From assembly GCA_023444445.1 (NCBI GenBank), contig JAEXMK010000130.1, forward strand, positions 1 to 14,450: a stretch of DNA of 14,450 nucleotides. The letters run 5' to 3'. The stretch is from Pseudomonadota bacterium (GTDB lineage Bacteria > Pseudomonadota > Alphaproteobacteria > Rhizobiales > Rhizobiaceae). The notes under the pieces are model-generated. The model saw nothing but the letters and a program-made list of their open reading frames with translations. It made no database searches and had not been told where the DNA came from. The translations under genes were made by a program, and so were the position numbers. This document shows, in pieces, positions 8,401 to 14,450 of the stretch; within the stretch, counting starts at the first letter, position 1; every line of letters starts with the position of its first letter.

Positions 8401-9713
8401 GTTAGCCCTTCAACAGTTCTCTGCCTGATTAAAAAACGCTCGCCGGCGAAATGGGCGATCTGCGCGCCGGCCTCGTAGTAGGCTTCCTTCACTGCACGGA
8501 AAGCCTGCGCTTTCGGCTCCGTTACCGGCAATGGCAGATCAGCTTGGGCGATTTCGCCGAGAATGTGCTGTGCGATCACCTTGCCGAAAGCCGTCCCCGG
8601 CGCAATGCCGCGACCGTTGTAACCCGAGAAGCCGACGACATTCTCCGCAAATTTGTGGAAACGCGGCACGGCATTATCCGTCATGCCGATCTGGCCGTAC
8701 CACTCGCATTCGAATTCGGTATCGCCCAGTTGCGGGAAAAGCCGCTTCAGAGAGCGTTTCGCCCAGGCGCGATGAACGGCGGCGCCGGTGCCACGCAGCG
8801 CACCGACACTGCCGAAAACCAATCGGCCGGCCTTGTCCATGCGGAAGGAAGAGAGGATTTCCTTCGTATCCCAGCAGCCTTGCCGGCCTGGCAGGATGCT
8901 TTTCTGCAAATTGTCGCTGAGCGGCAGGGTCGCGAAATTGAAATAGGGCAGGTAAACCTGTTCCTCGCGGATGATCCGCCAGGGGCCGGTGCTGTAGGCC
9001 TCGCTTGCGACGACAATCCATTTTGCCGTCACCGACCCTTGAGGAGTTTTCACCACCCATTCTGCGCTGTTACGCTGGGTTTCGATGACGGGGCTTGCCG
9101 TATGCAGCCGGACGCCGGCTTTTTGTGCTGCGCTAGCAAGGCCACGAACATAGGCCAGCGGCTGGATCGTGCCGGCGCGGCTGTCCAGAAGTGCACCGGA
9201 ATAGGCGGTGCTGCCTATATGCCTCGCCGTTTCTTCGGCGTCGAGAACACGAACGGGGGCGCCCCTTGCCGACCATTGTGCGCAGCGTTCGCGGATTTCG
9301 GCGAGCCCTTTTTCACCAACGGCGCAATGCAGCGTCCCGTTCGTCTCGATCTCGCAGGGAATGCCGTATTTTTCCACCAACGCGCGAACTAGAAGCGGCG
9401 CATTGCCGAGAAGATCGAGAAGCCGTTCGCCGTAAGTCTCGCCCAGCACATTGGGAAGTTCTTTGGGCATGACCCACATGCCGCCGTTGATGAGGCCGAC
9501 ATTACGACCCGCGCCGCCGAAACCGATTTCTTTTGCTTCCAGCAAAACGACGTCCACACCGCGCTCGGAAAGATGCAATGCGGCGGACTGCCCGGTGAAA
9601 CCACCGCCGACGATCACGACATCGGCAACCGCAGCCCCTTGCAGCGCAGGCGCTGCGGGCGGCTCCGGCGCGGTCTTTTCCCAGAGGCCATGTGAGCGGG
9701 GGTCATTATACAT
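8358..9713 (-). CDS. FAD-dependent amine/amino-acid oxidoreductase (DAO family)
   Basis: This is a 451-aa flavoprotein of the DAO fold. FAD binding is shown by VVIVGGGFTGQSAALHLSE (GGGFTG 36-41, acidic E59 at the end of the second strand) and by GFGGAGRNVGLINGG (64-78), where the flavin often attaches or stacks. The C-terminal VVGFSGYNGRGIAPGTAFGKVIA is the usual second FAD contact. The MYNDPRSHGLWEKTAPEPP opening resembles the gamma-glutamylputrescine oxidase (PuuB)-like group, but the substrate cannot be assigned; an amine, N-methyl amino acid or D-amino acid are all possible. It is divergent from a LysR gene, which probably controls it. The last roughly 13 residues (TSSLGSSQGSNHA) are encoded by the palindromic repeat, so the native end may have been replaced. 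Confidence 0.88.
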   Translation of the reverse strand: MYNDPRSHGLWEKTAPEPPAAPALQGAAVADVVIVGGGFTGQSAALHLSERGVDVVLLEAKEIGFGGAGRNVGLINGGMWVMPKELPNVLGETYGERLLDLLGNAPLLVRALVEKYGIPCEIETNGTLHCAVGEKGLAEIRERCAQWSARGAPVRVLDAEETARHIGSTAYSGALLDSRAGTIQPLAYVRGLASAAQKAGVRLHTASPVIETQRNSAEWVVKTPQGSVTAKWIVVASEAYSTGPWRIIREEQVYLPYFNFATLPLSDNLQKSILPGRQGCWDTKEILSSFRMDKAGRLVFGSVGALRGTGAAVHRAWAKRSLKRLFPQLGDTEFECEWYGQIGMTDNAVPRFHKFAENVVGFSGYNGRGIAPGTAFGKVIAQHILGEIAQADLPLPVTEPKAQAFRAVKEAYYEAGAQIAHFAGERFLIRQRTVEGLTTSSLGSSQGSNHA

Positions 9714-9759
9714 CGTTCCACCATGTTGCGGGCGAGTTCATTTGGTTTGCGTATGAGTG

Positions 9760-9790
9760 ACAAGCCCTTGTTTATGAGACTTTACAAGCC
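9760..9790. promoter_or_regulatory. Possible LysR operator in the divergent promoter region
   Basis: In the 130-bp gap between the oxidoreductase and the LysR gene, ACAAG (9760-9764) and CTTGT (9767-9771) form a perfect 5-bp dyad. ACAAGCC is repeated directly at 9784-9790, one 24-bp period later (first copy 9760-9766). LysR proteins bind such dyads in divergent promoters. A TTTACA hexamer at 9781-9786 could be the -35 of the LysR gene, in which case the second copy overlaps it. Confidence 0.35.
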
Positions 9791-9843
9791 ACTCCGTCTG
9801 TTGAATATCGACATATCGTCAAGAGTTCATTCCGTGAGGGAAT

Positions 9844-10770
9844 ATGGTGCTGCCACCTCGTCGTTTTCTGCCGTCGCTTTCGCTGCTGGCGGCTTTCGAG
9901 GCCGCTTCGCGCACCGGCAGCGTTACCGCTGCGGCAAGGGAGCTCGGCCTGACACAGGGTGCCGTCAGCCGTCAGATTCTGGCGCTTGAAGAGCAGCTTG
10001 GCGTGGCGCTGTTTCTGCGTGAACGGCAGACCATCCGGTTGACCCGGGCAGGGGAAGGCTACGCGCGGGAAATCCGCGAGGCTTTGCGACGTATTTCGAC
10101 GGCGTCGCTCAATCTGCGCGCCAATCCGGATGGCGGCACGCTCAATCTCGGCGTTCTGCCCAGCTTCGGCACGCGCTGGCTTGTGCCGCGTCTTCCGGAT
10201 TTCATTGCGCGGTATCCCGGCGTTTCTGTCAATCTTCTGACGCGGTCGTCGCTGTTTGATTTCCGCACCGATACCGTCGATGCGGCGATCCATTTCGGTT
10301 TGCCGCATTGGCCGGGTACCGAGCTGGTTTTCCTGATGCATGAAAAAGTCATTCCGGTCTGCAGCCCGGCTTTCAAGGAACTTTATCGACTTTCTCAGCC
10401 AGATGATCTGCTGCATGCGCCCCTCCTGCACATGACAACCCGGCCGGACGCCTGGGAACAATGGTTTCGCAGTCATGATGTGCGTTTCGATAATGTGCAC
10501 GGCATGTTGTTCGATCAGTTCACGACGATTGCCGAGGCGGCGAGTGCCGGCGTCGGGGCTTCGCTCGTGCCGTCCTTCATGATCGAGGAGGAATTGAAAA
10601 GCGGCCGTCTGGTCGCGGCCGTCGCGGGGGAAGTGGAAAGCGATGAGGCCTATTATCTTGCCTGCATGCCAGACCGGGCCAGCTATCCGCCACTCGAAAA
10701 TTTCCGAAGCTGGATCGTTTCTCAAGCCGCAATCGGCAGAGGTGCCCGTGTCAAAGACTTTTCGGCGTAA
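9844..10770 (+). CDS. LysR-family transcriptional regulator (GcvA-like)
   Basis: This 308-aa LysR regulator has an N-terminal winged helix-turn-helix at about residues 9-66 (LSLLAAFEAASRTGSVTAAA, then ELGLTQGAVSRQILALEEQL and the wing LFLRERQTIRLT), and an effector-binding domain from about residue 96 (GTLNLGVLPSFGTRWLVPRL). The layout FLPSLSLLAAFEAA is that of the GcvA/AmpR branch. It is divergent from the FAD oxidoreductase, the typical arrangement for a LysR activator and its target. The ATG has GAGGG only a few nt upstream; the next codon, GTG at 9847, is an alternative start. The inducer is unknown. Confidence 0.93.
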   Translation: MVLPPRRFLPSLSLLAAFEAASRTGSVTAAARELGLTQGAVSRQILALEEQLGVALFLRERQTIRLTRAGEGYAREIREALRRISTASLNLRANPDGGTLNLGVLPSFGTRWLVPRLPDFIARYPGVSVNLLTRSSLFDFRTDTVDAAIHFGLPHWPGTELVFLMHEKVIPVCSPAFKELYRLSQPDDLLHAPLLHMTTRPDAWEQWFRSHDVRFDNVHGMLFDQFTTIAEAASAGVGASLVPSFMIEEELKSGRLVAAVAGEVESDEAYYLACMPDRASYPPLENFRSWIVSQAAIGRGARVKDFSA

Positions 10771-10824
10771 ACCGGAGGTCGGTCTTGCAAGAGCGACACG
10801 GCTAAGCCAATAGTGCGCCATGAC

Positions 10825-10845
10825 GTGTGGCGGACGGCGCCACGC
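10825..10845 (+). other. Stem-loop between the LysR gene and the Lrp-domain gene
   Basis: GTGTGGCG (10825-10832) pairs with CGCCACGC (10838-10845), 8 bp with one G-U, around GACGG. No U-tract follows, so it is a weak terminator candidate at best. It lies 29 nt before the next start codon and could affect its translation. The rest of the 103-nt gap shows no convincing promoter. Confidence 0.35.
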
Positions 10846-10873
10846 ACTGCAAGTTCCAATACGGGAGATGTCC

Positions 10874-11110
10874 GTGAAGCCCATTTTTGTTCAGCTTCAA
10901 TGCGAGCCCGGCAAGACCTATGATGTCGCCGACGCCATCTATAAAACAGAGCTCGTTTCGGAGCTCTACTCCACCAGTGGCGAATATGATCTAATGCTGA
11001 AAATCTATCTCCCACAGGAGGAGGATATCGGCAAATTCATCAATGAGAATATCGTCAATATTCCCGGCATCGTCCGCTCGCTGACGACGCTGACCTTCAC
11101 CGCATTCTGA
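10874..11110 (+). CDS. Stand-alone Lrp/AsnC ligand-binding (RAM) domain protein
   Basis: This 78-aa protein corresponds to the C-terminal effector domain of Lrp/AsnC regulators without any helix-turn-helix: KPIFVQLQCEPGKTYDVADAI, then SELYSTSGEYDLMLKIYLP (ligand-pocket region) and GIVRSLTTLTFTAF at the end. Such single domains form oligomers and bind amino acids or partner with full-length Lrp proteins; the precise job is unknown. GTG at 10874 is preferred because GGGAG lies 6 nt upstream. The ATG at 10868 directly abuts that GGGAG, too close to use it. It is downstream of and co-oriented with the LysR gene. Confidence 0.85.
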   Translation: MKPIFVQLQCEPGKTYDVADAIYKTELVSELYSTSGEYDLMLKIYLPQEEDIGKFINENIVNIPGIVRSLTTLTFTAF

Positions 11111-11149
11111 CTGCCGTTCCAGCCTTCGGCCGCGCATCATGCGGAGGGG

Positions 11150-11174
11150 AAAGTCCTTCCAGCTGAAGGACTTT
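11150..11174. terminator. Perfect 10-bp hairpin after the Lrp-domain gene
   Basis: AAAGTCCTTC (11150-11159) and GAAGGACTTT (11165-11174) are perfect inverted copies around CAGCT, 40 nt past the Lrp-domain stop. The stem ends in CTTT but no real U-tract follows on either strand, so its use as a terminator is uncertain. It may end the LysR/Lrp transcript. Confidence 0.45.
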
Positions 11175-11364
11175 GTGGCAGGTCGTCCCGTTGAGCGTGT
11201 TGCGAAGAAGAGGAACGAGAGAGAGTTGGGAGCGTCAGGAAGGCTGTATGGCGAAGCGCTCTAATCCTGATTTGCAGGCGATTTTTTAGTTCGACGCGTC
11301 AGAGCTTTTGATACGTCCAGAATGGCTTGCAGCCGCACAGGCAGATGAATTGTTATACAAGATA

Positions 11365-11413
11365 AAAGCGCGCCATCGGCCCTGTGTTCGGGAGACGATA
11401 TTGGGCGCGCTTT
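11365..11413. terminator. Nested inverted repeat, possible bidirectional terminator
   Basis: AAAGCGCGCC (11365-11374) pairs perfectly with GGCGCGCTTT (11404-11413). Inside, ATCG (11375-11378) pairs with CGAT (11396-11399) and CCC with GGG nearer the tip, so the whole can fold as one long interrupted rod. The arms give A-rich and T-rich flanks on both strands (AAAA before, CTTTGGTTT after). That suits a terminator read from either side, including that of the 62-aa gene ending at 11460. The stretch 11175-11364 holds no gene that I can support. Confidence 0.5.
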
Positions 11414-11459
11414 GGTTTAGATGGGGACGACGCAGTGACAGGATGACGGGTTTCCCGCA

Positions 11460-11648
11460 TCAAGCCGCAGCCAGATTCCGGTTACGCACGAGATTGCGGA
11501 TGGCGATCCGTACGTCATCGGCGCTGTCGAACTTCTGTTCGTCCAGGTCGTGAACGTGGAACTTCACCGCGATGAACTTCAGCCGGTCGTTGTCCGGTAT
11601 GACGATGCCGACGGGTTCGCCAGCGAATTCAATAACTTGCTTTTGCAT
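11460..11648 (-). CDS. Conserved small hypothetical protein, 62 aa
   Basis: The protein opens MQKQVIEFAGEPVGIVIPDN and continues with DRLKFIAVKFHVHDLDEQKF, ending in a basic helix rich in Arg and Asn (DDVRIAIRNLVRNRNLAAA). It reads like a compact beta-beta-beta-alpha unit without signal peptide or membrane segment. I recall similar short proteins in Rhizobiaceae with no known function. GGGAG lies 8 nt before the ATG, which supports real translation. A 6-bp inverted repeat sits immediately upstream of that ribosome site. The overlapping plus-strand reading frame has no ribosome site and is less plausible. Confidence 0.75.
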   Translation of the reverse strand: MQKQVIEFAGEPVGIVIPDNDRLKFIAVKFHVHDLDEQKFDSADDVRIAIRNLVRNRNLAAA

Positions 11649-11660
11649 AGGTATACTCCC

Positions 11661-11681
11661 GCTGTGGCTTATTTACACAGC
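11661..11681 (-). promoter_or_regulatory. Inverted repeat next to the ribosome site of the 62-aa gene
   Basis: GCTGTG (11661-11666) and CACAGC (11676-11681) form a perfect 6-bp stem with a 9-nt AT-rich loop. The stem directly borders the Shine-Dalgarno (GGGAG, plus-strand 11656-11660) of the 62-aa gene. It could be a protein-binding dyad or an RNA hairpin that influences translation; the sequence does not say which. Confidence 0.35.
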
Positions 11682-11721
11682 ATGATGTCGAACTGATTTT
11701 CAGAAAATTGAGACCGTCAGG

Positions 11722-11814
11722 TCACATTCGACAGCAGCGGGAACACGTGGATTTAAATCCAGCATTCCAGGACACAAGACCAAGGATTGCGTTAATGTTG
11801 ATATGGTTTGACAT
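11722..11814 (-). CDS. Possible 30-aa peptide with a strong ribosome site
   Basis: The minus strand has GGGAG, a 7-nt spacer, then an ATG opening a 30-codon frame: MSNHININAI, a hydrophobic middle LGLVSW, then a cysteine- and arginine-rich end STCSRCCRM. It lies 73 nt upstream of the 62-aa gene on the same strand, behind a plausible promoter. I do not recognise it. It could be a leader peptide, the remnant of a longer gene, or a chance frame; the ribosome site is the main argument for it. Confidence 0.3.
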   Translation of the reverse strand: MSNHININAILGLVSWNAGFKSTCSRCCRM

Positions 11815-11873
11815 GACACACTCCCTGTATTGGTGTTGGCCCAGAATCAGGAGACTCTCTCTCCAGTTCCACA

Positions 11874-11902
11874 CTGATAATCCAGACCAGCACTAAAATC
11901 AA
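11874..11902 (-). promoter_or_regulatory. Putative promoter for the small minus-strand genes
   Basis: On the minus strand TTGATT (11902-11897) and TATCAG (11879-11874) stand 17 nt apart, each matching the sigma-70 consensus at four of six positions. Transcription would start near 11867, about 50 nt before the 30-aa frame and about 220 nt before the 62-aa gene. The stretch 11815-11896 is otherwise without a gene. Confidence 0.35.
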
Positions 11903-11991
11903 TGCTGATTGTTATAGGTAGAATATTTTTCTTTATGATGACAGGAGAGGGGCGGAAATGTGAAATTTTTGTTTCTGTCTGGAGCCGCCCC

Positions 11992-12012
11992 AAAAAGCCC
12001 GGCGTAGCGGGC
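11992..12012 (-). terminator. Rho-independent terminator of the epmA-epmB operon
   Basis: On the minus strand GCCCG-CTACGC-CGGGC is followed directly by TTTTT, 15 nt after the epmB stop. Beyond it a second perfect 7-bp inverted repeat, GGGGCGG (11949-11955) and CCGCCCC (11985-11991), encloses 29 AT-rich nt and may strengthen termination. Confidence 0.7.
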
Positions 12013-12027
12013 CCGTTATGTATTTTT

Positions 12028-13092
12028 TTAATCGCTGCCGGGTGTCATCGGCGGGTAAATATGATCGTGTCCATTGAAGTCGGAGACGGAGTAACAGCCA
12101 TCGCGGGTCTTTTCGGCCGCATTTCGGCCGATCGTCGCCTTGCCGTGACCGCCGGGAATGTCGAGGACATAGGTCGGCTGGCAAAGGCCCGAGACGTTCC
12201 CCCGCAAGGCGGAAACGATTCGCTGCCCCTCTTCGATCGTCAGCCGGAAATGGCTTGTGCCCGGGGCAAGATCGGGATGGTGCAGGTAATAGGGCTTTAT
12301 ACGGTTTTCGACAAAGCTGCGCATCAGCTCGGCGAGAACGGCCGGATCGTCGTTGATGCCCTTCAAAAGCACGGTCTGGCTGACCATGGCGATGCCGGCA
12401 TCGATCAACCGCGCGCAGGCGGCTTTGGCTGCGTCGCCGAGTTCGCGGGGGTGATTGGCGTGCAGGGCGACATAAGTGGTCTTGCCGCTCTCCTTCAATG
12501 CGTCGATCAACGCCGCGTCGATGCGGTCGGGATCGACAACCGGCACGCGCGTATGGAAACGGACGATCTTGACGTGGGGAATGTCCTTCAGACGTTTCAT
12601 CAGATCTGACAATCGCCGTGGCGACAGCACCAGAGGATCGCCGCCGGTGAGGATGACTTCCCATATGGCCGGGTTGGCCTTGATATAGGCAAATGCGGCG
12701 TCCAGCTCTTGCGCGCTCATCATGCCGTTGCCCTGCGGGCCGACCATTTCGCGGCGGAAACAGAACCGGCAATAGACCGGGCAGACATGCACCGCCTTTA
12801 AAAGCACGCGGTCGGGATAACGGTGAACGATGCCGTGAACGGGGCTATGGGCGTCGTCGCCAATCGGGTCGTCGCGTTCTTCGGGGAGATGGACGAGTTC
12901 GGCAAGATCAGGAACGAATTGCAGGGCGATCGGATCCTGCGGATCGCTGCTGTCCATCAGCCCGGCAACCGTTGGTGTTATGGCGAGCGCGTAACGCTGT
13001 GTCACTGCGCGCAGGCCCTCGAGCGCCTCAGCTTCGATCAGCCCCGCTTCAAGCAGCGCTTCCGGTGTCTTGATGATTTCAAGCCCTGTCAT
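12028..13092 (-). CDS. epmB: EF-P-type lysine 2,3-aminomutase EpmB
   Basis: EpmB (YjeK, KamA family) is a radical-SAM, PLP-dependent enzyme that turns alpha-lysine into (R)-beta-lysine for attachment to EF-P. The 354-aa product has the radical-SAM motif CPVYCRFC (C104, C108, C111), EVILTGGDPLVLS, the RFHTRVPVVDP segment, and PGGHGK with K318 as the expected PLP lysine. The length fits the EF-P branch and is shorter than clostridial catabolic lysine aminomutases (over 400 aa). The ATG at 13092 overlaps the epmA stop as ATGA; an in-frame upstream start at 13119 would lie deep in epmA and lacks a ribosome site. The pairing with epmA next to efp makes the EF-P role nearly certain. Confidence 0.95.
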   Translation of the reverse strand: MTGLEIIKTPEALLEAGLIEAEALEGLRAVTQRYALAITPTVAGLMDSSDPQDPIALQFVPDLAELVHLPEERDDPIGDDAHSPVHGIVHRYPDRVLLKAVHVCPVYCRFCFRREMVGPQGNGMMSAQELDAAFAYIKANPAIWEVILTGGDPLVLSPRRLSDLMKRLKDIPHVKIVRFHTRVPVVDPDRIDAALIDALKESGKTTYVALHANHPRELGDAAKAACARLIDAGIAMVSQTVLLKGINDDPAVLAELMRSFVENRIKPYYLHHPDLAPGTSHFRLTIEEGQRIVSALRGNVSGLCQPTYVLDIPGGHGKATIGRNAAEKTRDGCYSVSDFNGHDHIYPPMTPGSD

Positions 13093-14153
13093 CGTCCATA
13101 TTCCGCAACCGGCGCCCACATGACGAGATCGATGCGCGGCGCACCCGTTGCCAGCATCACCAGCCGGTCGAAACCGAGTGCGATGCCGCTTGCCGGGGGC
13201 ATGATGGCGAGAGCCGCCAGGAAGTCCTCGTCCAGCGGATAGGTCTCGCCATAAACGCGCTGCTTCTCGGCCATCTCCATGTCAAAACGCCGTCTCTGCT
13301 CTGCAGCATCGGTTAGTTCGCCGAAGGCATTGGCAAGTTCCACACCGCAGGCGTAAAGCTCGAACCGTTCCGCCACCCTTGCATCTGCTGGCGATTTGCG
13401 AGCGAGGGCCGCTTCGCTGGTGGGATATTCATCAAGAATGGTTGCGCGGCCGAAGCCGAGCTCCGGCTCGACGCGCTCGACGATGACGCGGCTGAACATA
13501 TCTGCCCAGGTATCGTCACCGGCCACGCGGATGCCGGCATTGGTGAGGCTCGCAGCAAGGTGGCGCTCATCCGTTTCGCCAGTGCTGCTGATGGTTGCCA
13601 GAAGGTCAATCCCGGCGTAGCGCTCAAAGGCCTCGGCAACGCTCACCCGTTCCGGTTCGAGGAAAGGATCGACGCTGCGGCCGCGATAGGTGAAATGTTT
13701 CGTTTTGGCGGTTTCAGCCGCCAGCGCCAGAAGATTGGCGCTGTCCTTCATCAGGCTCTCATAGGTTTCGCCGACCCTATACCATTCAAGCATGGTGAAT
13801 TCCGGGTGGTGCAGGGGGCCTCTTTCCCGGTTTCTGTAAACATGCGCAAAACAGGTGATGCGTTTTTCACCGGCGGCCAACAGTTTCTTACAGGCGAACT
13901 CTGGCGACGTGTGCAGATAGAGCGGCACGGCCTCGCCGGCCGGCGTCAGGCCTTGCGTGGCGAAAGCATGCAGATGCGCCTCGTTGCCGGGGGATATCTG
14001 CAATGTAGCGGTATCGACCTCAAGAAAATCCGCATTGGCGAAGTAGCCGCGAAAAGCCGACTGGATCGCGTTACGGCCAAGGAGAAACGCGCGGCGGTCA
14101 GCGTGGACATCAGGTGTCCACCATGGCGACATTGTCTCGTTGCTTGCGCGCAT
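13089..14153 (-). CDS. epmA: EF-P beta-lysine ligase EpmA (GenX/PoxA)
   Basis: EpmA is a truncated class II lysyl-tRNA synthetase homologue that attaches (R)-beta-lysine to a conserved lysine of EF-P. The 354-aa form is only the catalytic domain, without the tRNA-anticodon domain. Motif 2 is RNRERGPLHHPEFTMLEW (about 107-124), the substrate region LHTSPEF is near residue 82, ELANAFGELTDA follows, and motif 3 is GIALGFDRLVML (323-334). The start is uncertain: ATG at 14153 (MRASNET) is chosen. ATG at 14132 (MSPWW) is possible, while the longest frame from 14261 would begin inside an intergenic repeat and is rejected. The gene is divergent from efp and overlaps epmB by 4 nt. Confidence 0.95.
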   Translation of the reverse strand: MRASNETMSPWWTPDVHADRRAFLLGRNAIQSAFRGYFANADFLEVDTATLQISPGNEAHLHAFATQGLTPAGEAVPLYLHTSPEFACKKLLAAGEKRITCFAHVYRNRERGPLHHPEFTMLEWYRVGETYESLMKDSANLLALAAETAKTKHFTYRGRSVDPFLEPERVSVAEAFERYAGIDLLATISSTGETDERHLAASLTNAGIRVAGDDTWADMFSRVIVERVEPELGFGRATILDEYPTSEAALARKSPADARVAERFELYACGVELANAFGELTDAAEQRRRFDMEMAEKQRVYGETYPLDEDFLAALAIMPPASGIALGFDRLVMLATGAPRIDLVMWAPVAEYGR

Positions 14154-14231
14154 CGTCTCTTCTTTTCCGTCTTCTCTGCGGCGTCCGATGGCGGATAAAC
14201 CGCCCGCAAAACGCCTGATCGCATCATTTAA

Positions 14232-14277
14232 AGCAATCCCGGGCGGAAAACCGCTAGGCACTCTTCCGGGAATTGCT
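14232..14277. repeat. Rhizobiaceae-type intergenic palindromic repeat
   Basis: The ends AGCAATCCCGG (14232-14242) and CCGGGAATTGCT (14266-14277) are inverted copies apart from one missing base. Between them GCGG-AAAA-CCGC (14243-14254) forms its own hairpin. I recall near-identical elements many times between genes in Agrobacterium and Rhizobium. It lies in the 251-bp divergent region between epmA and efp; the rest of that region has no clear -35/-10 pair that I would defend. Confidence 0.65.
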
Positions 14278-14404
14278 GTAGAAGGCTGGCAATTCGTGAG
14301 GATTTAAGGTAGTTGCGCCCCAGAAAAAAGACAAAACGTCTGTCGGGGCCGGTGCTGCCGCGCAGTCCTTTACGACGCATTTCATCGAGTTACAAGGAAG
14401 TCAT

Positions 14405-14450
14405 ATGGTCAAGGTTATCGCCTCATCCGTCCGCAAGGGCAATGTTCTCG
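14405..14450 (+). CDS. efp: Elongation factor P, N-terminal fragment (cut by window end)
   Basis: Only 15 codons are visible, reading MVKVIASSVRKGNVL, which is the N-terminus I remember for EF-P of Agrobacterium (called chvH there because mutants are avirulent). AAGGAAG lies about 4-10 nt before the ATG. EF-P relieves ribosome stalling at proline stretches and is the substrate of the divergent epmA-epmB pair. The lysine that receives the modification lies beyond the window. Confidence 0.9.
   Translation, partial: MVKVIASSVRKGNVL

Noticed and set aside
8451..9392. 313-codon frame on the plus strand opposite the FAD oxidoreductase
   Set aside because: It is a by-product of high GC third positions of the real minus-strand gene; no ribosome site and no recognisable domain.
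9772..10884. 370-codon minus-strand frame opposite the LysR gene
   Set aside because: Covers the LysR gene antisense; sequence is rich in Arg and Gln with no domain, whereas the plus-strand frame is a clear LysR protein.
11141..11160. GGAGGGGAAAGTCC resembling the GAGGAAAGTCC motif of RNase P RNA
   Set aside because: The resemblance is limited to one short block; the other conserved parts of RNase P RNA are missing and the sequence is explained by the 10-bp hairpin.
11266..11287. CCTG-ATTTG-CAGG followed by six T as a terminator
   Set aside because: The 4-bp stem is too short and the T run does not follow it directly.
11308..11553. 81-codon plus-strand frame near the 62-aa gene
   Set aside because: No ribosome site, starts inside an inverted-repeat region and overlaps the better supported minus-strand gene.
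11902..12609. 235-codon plus-strand frame opposite epmB
   Set aside because: Its 3' two thirds mirror epmB, its composition is unlike a protein family, and it would run through the epmB terminator.
13560..14198. 212-codon plus-strand frame opposite epmA
   Set aside because: Antisense shadow of a confidently identified enzyme with no ribosome site.

Overview
The window reads as chromosomal DNA of an alphaproteobacterium of the Rhizobiaceae, most likely Agrobacterium (A. tumefaciens/fabrum group). Grounds: dense high-GC genes with alphaproteobacterial codon use, a ThiC/ThiO/ThiS/ThiG set and an EF-P N-terminus that match what I remember of Agrobacterium, a DNA-binding-only ModE next to modABC, and short palindromic intergenic repeats typical of the family. 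No rRNA, tRNA, CRISPR array, transposase or phage gene was seen.

Layout. (1) 1-4077: a TPP riboswitch followed by thiC-thiO-thiS-thiG, which makes the pyrimidine and thiazole halves of thiamine. No thiE follows. (2) 4118-5568: a self-processing P1/DmpA-type peptidase and, 2 nt later, a ModE protein reduced to its DNA-binding domain. (3) 5537-8245: modA-modB-modC on the minus strand, convergent with modE and overlapping it by 32 bp. Two tandem ModE (Mo-box) palindromes with centres exactly 42 bp apart lie upstream of modA. This matches, from memory, the published A. tumefaciens ModE(S) system, in which ModE(S) represses modABC according to molybdenum-cofactor status. (4) 8311-11110: a double-hairpin repeat that supplies the last codons of a FAD-dependent amine/amino-acid oxidoreductase, a divergent LysR regulator, and a stand-alone Lrp/AsnC ligand-binding domain. 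(5) 11111-12027: a gene-poor, partly AT-rich stretch with several strong inverted repeats, one conserved-looking 62-aa protein and one possible 30-aa peptide. (6) 11992-14450: the EF-P modification pair epmB (lysine 2,3-aminomutase) and epmA (EF-P beta-lysine ligase) on the minus strand with a terminator, divergent from efp (chvH in Agrobacterium), of which only the first 15 codons are inside the window.

Working together: block 1 is a riboswitch-controlled pathway. Blocks 2 and 3 form a regulator/target circuit for molybdate uptake. Block 6 makes EF-P and its beta-lysyl modification. Block 4 looks like a catabolic enzyme with a dedicated regulator, but its substrate cannot be read from sequence. 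I see no clearly new system. The least explained items are the peptidase tied to modE, the repeat-derived protein tail, and the structured region 11111-12027.
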